Assembly (NCBI RefSeq): GCF_031759225.1
Contig: NZ_CP134494.1
Location: 746,001-810,000 of the forward strand
Reading direction: 5' to 3'
From: Mesobacillus jeotgali
GTDB taxonomy: Bacteria; Bacillota; Bacilli; Bacillales; Cytobacillaceae
DNA: 64,000 bases
Shown here piece after piece: positions 8,700 to 16,870 of this stretch. The translations under genes were made by a program, and so were the position numbers. The notes below the pieces were generated by a model. That model saw nothing but the letters and a program-made list of their open reading frames with translations, ran no database searches and was not told where the DNA came from. Within the stretch, counting starts at the first letter, position 1. Every line of letters starts with the position of its first letter.

Positions 8700-9449
8700 A
8701 TGAGTATTAAGAAAAAAGCGGCTATGAGTATGGCTTCTGTTGCAATGGGTGCAATGGCAGTAATGGGTGGTACGTTTGCATACTTTAGTGATACAACTGC
8801 CTCTGCCAACTCTTTTACAAACGGAACAATCAACATTGCACCAAATTCTACTTACCTAGAAAAATTCAACATTGTAAACTTTAAACCAGGTGATAAACTT
8901 TCTGCTGTTGTTGATAACCAAGAACCTGCAATGATGTTGAATAACCAAGGATCCTTGCCGTTTGATATTTTCTTGAAGATGGAAGCACCTTCAACAACTT
9001 ATGACGCAATGAAAGATGTTATTGTATTCGAAAAGCTTTATTTAGGTAATGAAACTGATGGTGACCTATTAGCCGAGTATTTCCCAGGTGAAAGTGAAGT
9101 AACTTTAAGGGAAGTTCTAGCAGTATTCGGTACTGGGAATGCTGTGGTTAACGGAAACACTATATCTAATGTTGGAAAATACATTGGATACTTAGATGCT
9201 AATGATAATGATGGTACGACTACAGAACAGACAATTAAAGGTTTGAAATATGTTATCAAATTTAAAGATACTGGAGTAGAACAAAACGACTTGCAAGGTA
9301 AATCTACTGGTATCAACTTTAGTTTCACAGCTTTACAATATAATGGCGAAAATATTGATCAAGGTGCAGTTGATAACGGTTCCACAGGTGGAGGCGGAGA
9401 ATTCAAGCGTAATGACAATATTAATGACAGAGATAACAGTGGTAACTAA
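8700..9449 (+). CDS. TasA / CalY (camelysin) family matrix protein
   Basis: Main secreted fibre protein of the locus. The signal peptide ends in the family mark GGTFAYFSDTTAS, the SipW substrate signature. The mature part has the TasA-type jelly-roll pattern, including FKPGDKL and the C-terminal QNDLQGKSTGINFSFTALQ. The tail is G/N/D rich. The start is ATG 8700 with AAGGAGG upstream. At 249 residues it is near TasA length. A terminator follows directly, so most transcripts probably end here and this protein would be made in excess over the next gene. Confidence 0.9.
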   Translation: MSIKKKAAMSMASVAMGAMAVMGGTFAYFSDTTASANSFTNGTINIAPNSTYLEKFNIVNFKPGDKLSAVVDNQEPAMMLNNQGSLPFDIFLKMEAPSTTYDAMKDVIVFEKLYLGNETDGDLLAEYFPGESEVTLREVLAVFGTGNAVVNGNTISNVGKYIGYLDANDNDGTTTEQTIKGLKYVIKFKDTGVEQNDLQGKSTGINFSFTALQYNGENIDQGAVDNGSTGGGGEFKRNDNINDRDNSGN

Positions 9450-9458
9450 AATTTTGAG

Positions 9459-9486
9459 AGGTGGGAATCAACATTCCCACCTTTTA
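9459..9486 (+). terminator. Partial terminator between the TasA-like and anchored genes
   Basis: AGGTGGGAAT (9459-9468) and ATTCCCACCT (9473-9482) make a perfect stem with a short T-run. It is only 20 bp before the next start, so read-through would feed the downstream gene. Confidence 0.8.
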
Positions 9487-9505
9487 ATTAATGGTGGAGG
9501 ATTGT

Positions 9506-10132
9506 ATGAAAAAGTTTAATTTTATCTTCACCTTTTTGGTTTTTGGTATTTTTGTATTGCTTCTAAATCCTTTGTATGAAACAAATGCAAATAAATTGGA
9601 TCCTATTGTTGATATCGATACTTTGCCAAGAGACTATTTTATTATGGTAGATAGATTGAAACCTGGGGACAGCATCACAAGCCAAATTAAGGTGATAAAT
9701 AAAGGGACCTTAAATTTCAATTATAATATGTGGTCAGAGTATGTCAAAGGGTCAAAAGAATATTATGATTCTCTTTATCTTGAAATAAATGACAGAAACA
9801 ATAACAATTTGTATTCGGGGAAATTAAGTGAATTTAAAGGTCTAAAAAACACCAGGAATTTATTGATATTTACTAGTGAAATACTTTCGGTTAAAGTCTT
9901 AGTCCCTCACGAAATAGGGAATGAATTTCAGGGATTGTCTACTGATGTTAAATTATTATTTAATGCAATGGGAGAGGAACAAGTTGGGTCATCAAACGAG
10001 CATCCTGGAGAACGATTACCTAATACAAGTACAAATAGTTTTAATTTAATTGCCATTGGAATTAGTTTGATCTTATGTGGACTAATATTTTTCATTATAA
10101 GATATAGAAAGAGTAAAATAACGAAAGAATAA
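9506..10132 (+). CDS. TasA-like protein with LPNTS cell-wall sorting signal
   Basis: Not a named family to me. It has a signal peptide (residues ~1-25, ending near ETNANK), a ~140-residue extracellular domain and a C-terminal sorting signal: LPNTS, a hydrophobic helix (FNLIAIGISLILCGLIFFII) and a basic tail RYRKSK. LPxTS/A-type motifs are used by class D sortases such as B. subtilis YhcS. The domain shares TasA landmarks: LKPGDSITS near the start and GNEFQGLSTDVKLLFNA near the end, matching the same places in the upstream TasA-like protein. It could be a wall-linked anchor for the fibres. Start ATG 9506 has GGTGGAGG; ATG 9491 does not. No sortase gene is in the window. Confidence 0.72.
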   Translation: MKKFNFIFTFLVFGIFVLLLNPLYETNANKLDPIVDIDTLPRDYFIMVDRLKPGDSITSQIKVINKGTLNFNYNMWSEYVKGSKEYYDSLYLEINDRNNNNLYSGKLSEFKGLKNTRNLLIFTSEILSVKVLVPHEIGNEFQGLSTDVKLLFNAMGEEQVGSSNEHPGERLPNTSTNSFNLIAIGISLILCGLIFFIIRYRKSKITKE

Positions 10133-10253
10133 TCAATAGGCTTGCGGGTGGGTGTTATCATATTAAACACTCTTATCACTTTAAACTAGTTAATAAAAGT
10201 AGGGTTGGTTGCGCACATACTTTTTAATTATTTGTACTATTGTAGGAGATATC

Positions 10254-10289
10254 ATGAAGAAAAAAACAACGTTTGTATTAATACTTTAA
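10254..10289 (+). CDS. Eleven-residue mini-ORF with good ribosome site
   Basis: ATG 10254 follows TAGGAGAT and encodes MKKKTTFVLIL, ending in TAA at 10287-10289. The stop runs straight into a hairpin. It looks like the start of a signal peptide, so it may be the stump of a lost secreted protein gene, or a translated leader. Nothing else supports expression. Confidence 0.3.
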   Translation: MKKKTTFVLIL

Positions 10290-10336
10290 AAAGGGCTCAT
10301 GCCTGGGAGTACTACTATGCATAGCCCTTTAAATTT
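10285..10336 (+). terminator. Hairpin after the mini-ORF
   Basis: TTTAAA-AAGGGCT (from 10285) pairs with AGCCCTTTAAA (about 10323-10333), with ATGC/GCAT pairing inside. The base is A/T rich on both strands. A terminator for the matrix operon or the mini-ORF is the likeliest role. Confidence 0.5.
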
Positions 10337-10377
10337 AATTTAAAAATTTTTAATAACACAACAATGAGGTGAATAAT

Positions 10378-10674
10378 ATGACCCTTTTATTTTATTATCT
10401 GACCGTCCTGAATCTGTTTGATGCTGTTGTTACCTGGTTTGGGGTTAAGCATAAACTCATTTCAGAGTTGAATCCTGTAATGAGTGCTATATTTAAAGTC
10501 AGCCCACTAATGTTCGTTAGTTTGAAAGCTTCCCTTTCCATCTTCCTTCTATTATTCATCATATTTAAAAAAGTACCCCGCTCGGCGTTCATTAAAGGAC
10601 TTACAATATTCGCTTCAGTTTCTTATACCGTTATAGCTTTCATGCATGGAAGTTGGCTAGTGCAAATATTTTAA
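10378..10674 (+). CDS. Small membrane protein, DUF5658-like
   Basis: 98 residues with three predicted membrane helices: residues 1-20, ~38-62 and ~70-90. The pattern N-x-x-D-A-V-x-T near the first helix and ELNPVMS after it is typical of DUF5658, whose function is unknown. ATG 10378 is preferred because TGAGGTG lies upstream; GTG 10369 overlaps that site. It stands alone between the matrix operon and the SulP gene. Confidence 0.65.
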   Translation: MTLLFYYLTVLNLFDAVVTWFGVKHKLISELNPVMSAIFKVSPLMFVSLKASLSIFLLLFIIFKKVPRSAFIKGLTIFASVSYTVIAFMHGSWLVQIF

Positions 10675-10795
10675 TAGTGTTTAACTTGAAAAGTTCCTCA
10701 AAATTTCATTTCTTCTTCCCTCAGCATATATCCTAATCGTTTTTCCAAGAGTATAATTTTTCTTATCTAAAAATAAGAAAGAAGGCGTATCAAAC

Positions 10796-12337
10796 ATGTT
10801 TCAAACCCTGAAGCGTGAGTTGCTGGCCGGGATTACGGTTTCGGTTGTTGCGCTGCCGCTTGCGTTGGCTTTTGGGATGCAGGCGACGGGTAATTCGGAT
10901 GGTGCAATCATTGGTTTGTATGGTGCAATCATTACTGGTTTTTTTGCGGCTTTATTTGGCGGGACGAAGGGGCAGGTGACGGGTCCGACTGGGCCAATCA
11001 CGATTATCTTTACCGGGATTGTGGCGTCTAAAGGACTGGAGTATGCGTTTATTGCCGCGTTTATGGGTGGCCTATTTCAGGTTATATTTGGGTTACTTAA
11101 AGCAGGGAATTATTTAAAATTCATTCCGTTGCCGGTGGTCAGTGGTTTTATGAACGGGATTGCCATCATCATTATCATGGGGCAGCTGCAGTATGTGACG
11201 GGCAGCTTTTTGGTCGTGATATTGACGATTGTCTTTATGCTCGTGGCTATAAAATGGATCAAGATTATCCCGCCAAGCTTGATGGCTCTGATTTTAGGAA
11301 CAGTGGCGGTAATCCTGCTGGAAAAAGTAGTTCCTGCCGTTCATTTTACATTACCTTTTATCAACGATTTCATTTTCTTTGACATCGCAGAGAGAATTGG
11401 CGAGATTCCAAAAGGCTTGCCGCAACTTCACCTGCCGATTGCTGACTTGGGTGTCATCATTCAACTGATTCCGGCAGCGTTGAGCATCGCGGTGCTTGGA
11501 TCAATTGACTCATTGCTTACATCTGTTGTCATGGATAATATGACAGGTACTAAGCACAAAAGTAATAAAGAGTTAATTGGCCAGGGGATTGGTAACACAC
11601 TTGCAGGTTTGTTCGGTGCGATGCCTGGTGCTGGGGCGACAGTCAGATCGGTAGTCAATTTACGCAGTGGCGGTGAAACGGCGTTGTCGGCAATGGTTCA
11701 TAGTGTTGCCTTGCTGCTGTTCATGCTCGTCTTCGGACCGCTGGCAGAAGAAATTCCACTCGCTGTGCTTGCGGGGATCTTAATAATGACTGGTATCACG
11801 ATGTTTGATTATGACAGCTTTAAGATTCTGAAGGATGAACCAAAAACAGATGCAGCCGTGATGCTAGTGACGATGATTCTGACTGTGGCCATCGACCTGA
11901 TGGTAGCTGTTGGAGCCGGAATCGTCATGAGTGCATTAATTTTCATGAAGCGAATGAGCGAGGAAGGTTTCAAGATTAGTAGCGAAACAAAGGGAAATCT
12001 TAAAATCTACAATCTGGAAGGCCCCTTGTATTTTGGTGCGACTGAGCTGATCACCAGGACGATCACCGCGGATGACAGTCCGCAAATCGCAATAGATATT
12101 GAAAAGGTCACCATTGTGGATGCATCAGGGGCTCTGCTATTGATTCAGCTCAGAGATCAACTGAAGGAACGAGGTCAGGACCTCTATCTTGTCGGCAATG
12201 ACCTGGATCTCGGCGGCATCTTAAGGAAGATGAATGTCTTCCAGAATTTTGGTCCTTCAGGTCATTTTGAAAACTCTGAGGAGTTATTCACTTTCATTTC
12301 TCATAGAAATGGAATTACAATTGAGAAGCTAAGTTAG
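10796..12337 (+). CDS. SulP-family anion transporter with STAS domain
   Basis: Inner-membrane anion transporter, probably for sulfate or bicarbonate. The first ~390 residues are hydrophobic with the family start GITVSVVALPLALAFGMQATG and the GQVTGPTGPITI segment. A STAS domain covers the last ~110 residues (IDIEKVTIVDASGALLLIQL). The 513-residue length is at the short end for SulP, common in Bacillus members. Start ATG 10796 has AGAAGGCG upstream. Substrate cannot be told from sequence. It is a single gene with its own terminator. Confidence 0.88.
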   Translation: MFQTLKRELLAGITVSVVALPLALAFGMQATGNSDGAIIGLYGAIITGFFAALFGGTKGQVTGPTGPITIIFTGIVASKGLEYAFIAAFMGGLFQVIFGLLKAGNYLKFIPLPVVSGFMNGIAIIIIMGQLQYVTGSFLVVILTIVFMLVAIKWIKIIPPSLMALILGTVAVILLEKVVPAVHFTLPFINDFIFFDIAERIGEIPKGLPQLHLPIADLGVIIQLIPAALSIAVLGSIDSLLTSVVMDNMTGTKHKSNKELIGQGIGNTLAGLFGAMPGAGATVRSVVNLRSGGETALSAMVHSVALLLFMLVFGPLAEEIPLAVLAGILIMTGITMFDYDSFKILKDEPKTDAAVMLVTMILTVAIDLMVAVGAGIVMSALIFMKRMSEEGFKISSETKGNLKIYNLEGPLYFGATELITRTITADDSPQIAIDIEKVTIVDASGALLLIQLRDQLKERGQDLYLVGNDLDLGGILRKMNVFQNFGPSGHFENSEELFTFISHRNGITIEKLS

Positions 12338-12348
12338 CGATAAGAAGT

Positions 12349-12400
12349 AAGTGCCAGACCATAAGTGCCAGGAAGCACTAGTGGACTGGCACTTTTTTTA
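12349..12400 (+). terminator. Terminator of the SulP gene
   Basis: AAGTGCCAG (12349-12357) pairs with CTGGCACTT (12386-12394), followed by a T-run. An internal AAGTGCCAG copy at about 12363 gives a second possible pairing. Confidence 0.75.
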
Positions 12401-12561
12401 TTGGTGCAGTTCTTTAAACCTGAGTCATGAATACTATTTAGAGAACAAGACAACATTCAGGACAAAAGTAATTCGATCATTAACACAGAATCTGGCATTA
12501 ATCGTAGTTTTAATTATAATGACACATTCATTTTCCTGAATATGTATAGGAGGATGTAGAA

Positions 12562-14325
12562 ATGCTGGGGGATCAGAGAAAGCATAAGACACTAATCAGT
12601 AAAAAAGTTTCGCTTTTTGTTTTACTATTTTGTTGCTTTTTTGCGGCTGTGGCAAATGCGGATATGAATCAGGATCCCCGTACTGATGCAAAAGTTTTGG
12701 TTTTATATACGACAGAAGGCAATGTAAGATCTGAGAATGTGAATTTACTTGATATGCTTCTTGGTCATTTTTCGAAAGACATTACATTTAAGAGTGCTAG
12801 TGACTTTGGTCAAAGAGATTTAGATGGAGTTTCCGTACTTGTCTACTATGGGGAGGTGGCGGATCTGCTGCCGGATTCCATTGCAGGATCGGTTGATAGT
12901 TTTAAAGGAACTACCCTCGCGATTGGCCATAATGCGGAGCAGCTAGGGAAACAGTTATCATTCTTTAAACAAGAGCGGCAGGTGGCTATAGAAGAGTTGG
13001 TACTGGTGAAGGGAGGCCATCGGTCTATGTTTGAAGAGAAAAGATTGGTGAGCACGATTGACCCAACTGACGATAGTATAGCCCTTATTAATGGGACCAG
13101 TTCAGGAAACGTCTATCCGATTTTTATTAAGAACAAGTCGGCTTATTATTATGCGCCGGATCAAATGGATTCCTTGTTTTCCATCTACCTTGGTGAGGCA
13201 TTGCATGATGTGTTTCAGGCAGACCATGCCGAGGGACACCCGGCATATTTAAGACTTGAAGATATTCATCCGTTAACTGATGCCAGCATCTTTAGGGAGA
13301 TTGCGACGATTTTAAAAAAGAAGAATATACCTTACATCGTTTCTGTCATCCCGGTCTATAGGGATCCAAAAACTGGGGTTGAGTCACGCTTCAGTGATTA
13401 TCCTCATATGCTTAGTGCCTTGAAATACAGCCAGCAAAATGGGGGAAGCATCATCATGCATGGGTACACCCACCAATACAAGGATGATGAAACAGGAGAG
13501 GGTTTTGAATTTTGGGATGTAGACGCTAATATGCCTGTAACTGTTCCTCCTGATCAAACACCGGAGAAAAAGAATAGAGAAGATTTTAAAAGCGAAGAAG
13601 AATACCTGAAATTCCTCGGCAAGCAGAAAGCGTTTGAGACGGATTACATCAAAACGAAGGTGACGAAAGCGATTCAGGAGATGGTGGGGCTAGGGTTGTA
13701 TCCACTTGCTTTCGAAGCTCCCCACTATACAATGTCGCAAAGTGGCTATGAAATCCTTTCTGATCATTTCTCCACCTATATCGGCCAGCTTCAGCTGGGG
13801 GACAGAGATTGGCAAATCATGGCCCCGTCGCCCTATTTATCATATCCTGCCTTTTTACACGGAATGAAGCTTCTGCCGGAAACGATTGGTTTCGTTGAAC
13901 CAGACAATGACAAAGCCATTGATGAAATGATGAAAGCGGCAGAAAATCAGTTGATTGTCAGGGATGGGTATGTAGCGGGTTTTTACCATCCTTATCTCGG
14001 TGTCGAAAGGTTCAAGGAGTTAATTGAACGCTGGGAGAAGATTCCGAACCTTCAATGGATTGATTTGAAAAAAATGAACAACTATGTTGCGGTTGATAAC
14101 ATCTCGGTTATAGCCAGTGAAAAAGAAGAGGTCACAAAATCTGTTGCTTATTTCGAACTTTTAAAGAAGAATCCCGAATATTACAACCCGCATGTGAAAT
14201 CCGCGGCGAATTATACTATGTGGATGATTGTTGCGATAGCAGGGGTCATGGTTGCAATATTTGTCTTTTTAGCTATCAAAGTGCAGGTACGAAGGGCACG
14301 GCATGGAGGGGATCATCATGGTTAA
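12562..14325 (+). CDS. YdaL-like DUF2334 polysaccharide deacetylase
   Basis: Probable exopolysaccharide-modifying enzyme at the outer face of the membrane. A signal/anchor helix lies at residues ~13-32. The DUF2334 catalytic part covers roughly 220-480 and shows deacetylase-like metal sites: RLEDIHP, IMHGYTHQ (HxxxH), FEAPHY and GFYHPYLG. A second membrane helix near residues 550-575 precedes a basic tail. Its gene overlaps the glycosyltransferase by eight bases. This pairing matches ydaL-ydaM of B. subtilis, part of a c-di-GMP-controlled exopolysaccharide operon. The ydaK receptor and ydaN genes are not next to it. Confidence 0.82.
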   Translation: MLGDQRKHKTLISKKVSLFVLLFCCFFAAVANADMNQDPRTDAKVLVLYTTEGNVRSENVNLLDMLLGHFSKDITFKSASDFGQRDLDGVSVLVYYGEVADLLPDSIAGSVDSFKGTTLAIGHNAEQLGKQLSFFKQERQVAIEELVLVKGGHRSMFEEKRLVSTIDPTDDSIALINGTSSGNVYPIFIKNKSAYYYAPDQMDSLFSIYLGEALHDVFQADHAEGHPAYLRLEDIHPLTDASIFREIATILKKKNIPYIVSVIPVYRDPKTGVESRFSDYPHMLSALKYSQQNGGSIIMHGYTHQYKDDETGEGFEFWDVDANMPVTVPPDQTPEKKNREDFKSEEEYLKFLGKQKAFETDYIKTKVTKAIQEMVGLGLYPLAFEAPHYTMSQSGYEILSDHFSTYIGQLQLGDRDWQIMAPSPYLSYPAFLHGMKLLPETIGFVEPDNDKAIDEMMKAAENQLIVRDGYVAGFYHPYLGVERFKELIERWEKIPNLQWIDLKKMNNYVAVDNISVIASEKEEVTKSVAYFELLKKNPEYYNPHVKSAANYTMWMIVAIAGVMVAIFVFLAIKVQVRRARHGGDHHG

Positions 14326-15574
14326 CCTGCTCTTCTATCTCTGTCTTTTTCTCATTTGGTTTATGCTTTTATACCATATGTTTTTAATGTACGGAGGGTA
14401 TACCCATTATGCAAATTACCGGAATAAAACAAGCGATTGGGAAAAGAACCTTCCTTACTATCCCACAGTAAGTGTCCTGATTCCAGCACATAATGAAGAA
14501 ATGGTCATTGAAGAAACCTTGGAAGCTATTCTTAAACTGATTTATCCAAGGGGAAGACTGGAAGTGATTGTGATCAATGACAACTCCTCTGACGATACAG
14601 GAATGCTTGCGGAAAGGTATTCAGCTCAATTTCCTTTTATTAAGGTCGTGCAGACGGACGAGGAATCTGCTGGAAAGGGAAAATCGTCTGCTTTAAACTT
14701 TGGACTCGCCCATTCAAGGGGTGAAGTGATCGTTGTCTATGATGCTGATAACACGCCAGAGCCGGATTCTTTGCTCTATTTAGTTTTGGGTTTGCAGAAT
14801 GATCCGAGTGCGGGTGCGGTCGTGGGGAAATTCAGAGTAAAAAATGCCAGGAGGAATATTTTAACCCGGTTCATAAATATCGAGACGATTACATTCCAAT
14901 GGCTCGCCCAGGGGGGACGATGGTTCTGGTTCAAGCTTTCAACGATTCCCGGAACCAATTTTGCGATAAGAAGGTCGATTCTTGAGCATATTGGTGGCTG
15001 GGATGTAAAAGCATTATCAGAGGATACGGAACTAAGCTTCAGGGTGTATAACCTGGGGTATCATATCCGCTTTTTTCCGGCAGCTGTTACATGGGAGCAG
15101 GAACCGGAAACCTGGAGGGTCTGGTGGAAGCAGCGTACGAGGTGGGCTAGAGGAAATCAGTATGTGATCGGGAAATACCTGTTTGGGCTGGGACGGCTAA
15201 AAAATAAAAGGGTCGTGCTTGATTTATTTTATTTTTTGTTCACTTACATGATGTTCCTTATGGGTGTATTGATGTCAAATGTTATTTTCATTCTCAATCT
15301 ATTTACGGACCTTCACTTGTCTGCAGGTGCTGCATCAATGGCATTATTCGTTCTGGCATTCCTGCTTTTTTTGTCAGAAGTGGCTCTTGCGTTAAGCATT
15401 GAAAAAGACCAGTTGAACGTAAAGAACTTTCTGACGATCATCCTGATGTATTTTACGTATTCACAAATATGGGTTTTACTTGTTGTATCATCATTGGTTA
15501 TGGAAACAGTGCGAGTCGTCTTGAAAAAAGAAAGTAAATGGTATAAAACCGAACGGTATAGACAATCTGCATAG
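14318..15574 (+). CDS. YdaM-like processive family 2 glycosyltransferase
   Basis: Membrane polysaccharide synthase of the cellulose/poly-GlcNAc type. One N-terminal helix is followed by the GT2 domain: VSVLIPAHNEE (nucleotide-sugar fold), YDADNTPEPDS (DxD metal site), ALSEDTELSF (catalytic ED) and QRTRWARG (QxxRW, marking processive enzymes). Three helices follow. ATG 14318 is chosen because GGAGGGG is just upstream; ATG 14303 lacks a site. Translation is coupled to the deacetylase. No BcsB-like partner is adjacent, so the exporter may be elsewhere or the polymer short. Confidence 0.85.
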   Translation: MVNLLFYLCLFLIWFMLLYHMFLMYGGYTHYANYRNKTSDWEKNLPYYPTVSVLIPAHNEEMVIEETLEAILKLIYPRGRLEVIVINDNSSDDTGMLAERYSAQFPFIKVVQTDEESAGKGKSSALNFGLAHSRGEVIVVYDADNTPEPDSLLYLVLGLQNDPSAGAVVGKFRVKNARRNILTRFINIETITFQWLAQGGRWFWFKLSTIPGTNFAIRRSILEHIGGWDVKALSEDTELSFRVYNLGYHIRFFPAAVTWEQEPETWRVWWKQRTRWARGNQYVIGKYLFGLGRLKNKRVVLDLFYFLFTYMMFLMGVLMSNVIFILNLFTDLHLSAGAASMALFVLAFLLFLSEVALALSIEKDQLNVKNFLTIILMYFTYSQIWVLLVVSSLVMETVRVVLKKESKWYKTERYRQSA

Positions 15575-15663
15575 TGAAGTGGTTGTGGAAAATAACTGTT
15601 GCCAAAAATTTCCCTAACAGGTACAATATGAAAGTATTCAAATAACCTAAGGAGGCAGTCGAA

Positions 15664-15767
15664 ATGATTAACACAACTAATGGAACAGCAACAATAATTT
15701 CATATGGTTTACCTTCGGCCTGCCTGTATTTTGTGTAGTAGCGCTTATTTTTGTCATGTTAAAATAA
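15664..15767 (+). pseudogene. Tiny one-helix membrane protein gene, frameshifted as read
   Basis: ATG 15664 after a strong AAGGAGG encodes MINTTNGTATII and then stops early at 15738 as read. Adding one T to the TTT run at 15697-15699 gives a smooth continuation in which WFTFGLPVFCVVALIFVMLK forms a single membrane helix and ends at TAA 15765-15767. A terminator follows seven bases later. The intact product would be about 34 residues. The function is unknown. The change is either a real single-base loss or a sequencing error in a short run. Confidence 0.55.
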
Positions 15768-15773
15768 TTGCGT

Positions 15774-15804
15774 AACCACGGACTGGGATGTCTGTGGTTT
15801 TTTT
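15774..15804 (+). terminator. Terminator after the tiny membrane gene
   Basis: AACCACGGAC (15774-15783) pairs with GTCTGTGGTT with one mismatch, followed by seven T residues. Confidence 0.75.
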
Positions 15805-15844
15805 GTGCCTAAAAATCGAATGTATGTTCTTGGAGAGTGATAAT

Positions 15845-16870
15845 GTGATTACAGTTGAAAATTTGAAGAAGGAATATAAATTGGTGAAGCGAGACCCTGG
15901 TCTTAAGGGAGCAATCAAGTCGCTTTTTAACCGGAAGTATGAGACGAAGCATGCGGTGAAGGGGATTAATTTTACCATTGATCAGGGTGAGACGGTTGGC
16001 TATATTGGAGCGAACGGTGCCGGTAAGTCGACAACGATCAAGATGCTGACGGGAATCCTGACACCGACTTCTGGAAAGGTGACGGTGAATGGGCTGGTAC
16101 CATATGAAAACCGTCAGAAGAACGCGGTCAATATCGGGGCAGTCTTTGGCCAGCGGACGCAGCTTTTCTGGGATATCCCGGTTCGTGAATCTTATAATCT
16201 CTTAAAACATATTTACGAGATTCCGGAGAACGAGTATCAGGAGACAGTCGAGATGTTCACCGAGGTTTTGAACTTGGAACCATTGCTTAGCATTCCTGTC
16301 CGACAGCTTTCGCTTGGGCAAAAAATGCGCTGTGAACTGGCTGCAGCCTTCCTTCACAGACCTAAGGTTGTCTACTTGGATGAGCCTACAATCGGTCTTG
16401 ATATTGCGGTAAAAGTGAAAATCAGAAAGTTTATTAAAGAAATGAATCAGCGCTGGGGCACAACAGTGCTGCTGACTACACATGACATGCAGGACATCGA
16501 GGAAATCTGTGACCGGATTATCATCATTGATGGCGGTACGATTTTATACGATGGTGGCCTTGAGCAGATTAAAAAACAATTTGGCCAGCAGCGGGTAATC
16601 CACTTTGAGCTGGCGGATAAGGAAAAGTTCGTATTGCCCGAGTCACTCATCTGTCAGGCGGATGTTTTACACAACGAAGAAGAAACGAAGGTCAGCTTAG
16701 CGTTTGACCATGAGACTGTTAAAAGCTCGTTCGTCATTTCGGAAATGATGAGCATGTATGAAATTGGCGATTTGAATATTGCGGATCCTAAGATCGAGAC
16801 GATCGTTGAGGAGCTGTACAACAAGCAGGAACAGGGGGGAGAGCATGGGAAAGTACTGGCAAATAGCTAA
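15845..16870 (+). CDS. ABC-2 type exporter, ATP-binding subunit
   Basis: Cytoplasmic ATPase of a three-gene ABC exporter. Walker A GANGAGKST, signature LSLGQKMR and Walker B VVYLDEPT are intact, followed by the switch histidine in LLTTHD. It is of the kind found with two ABC-2 permeases of the COG4587/COG3694 type. GTG 15845 is chosen as start because TTGGAGAG precedes it and the sequence then begins ITVENLKKEYK; an earlier ATG at 15788 lies inside the preceding terminator. The 3' end overlaps the first permease gene by 26 bp. The cargo is unknown. Confidence 0.88.
   Translation: MITVENLKKEYKLVKRDPGLKGAIKSLFNRKYETKHAVKGINFTIDQGETVGYIGANGAGKSTTIKMLTGILTPTSGKVTVNGLVPYENRQKNAVNIGAVFGQRTQLFWDIPVRESYNLLKHIYEIPENEYQETVEMFTEVLNLEPLLSIPVRQLSLGQKMRCELAAAFLHRPKVVYLDEPTIGLDIAVKVKIRKFIKEMNQRWGTTVLLTTHDMQDIEEICDRIIIIDGGTILYDGGLEQIKKQFGQQRVIHFELADKEKFVLPESLICQADVLHNEEETKVSLAFDHETVKSSFVISEMMSMYEIGDLNIADPKIETIVEELYNKQEQGGEHGKVLANS

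Noticed and set aside
15788..15844. N-terminal extension of the ABC ATPase from ATG 15788
   Set aside because: This ATG lies in the terminator of the preceding unit, and the Walker-domain fold begins properly from GTG 15845.
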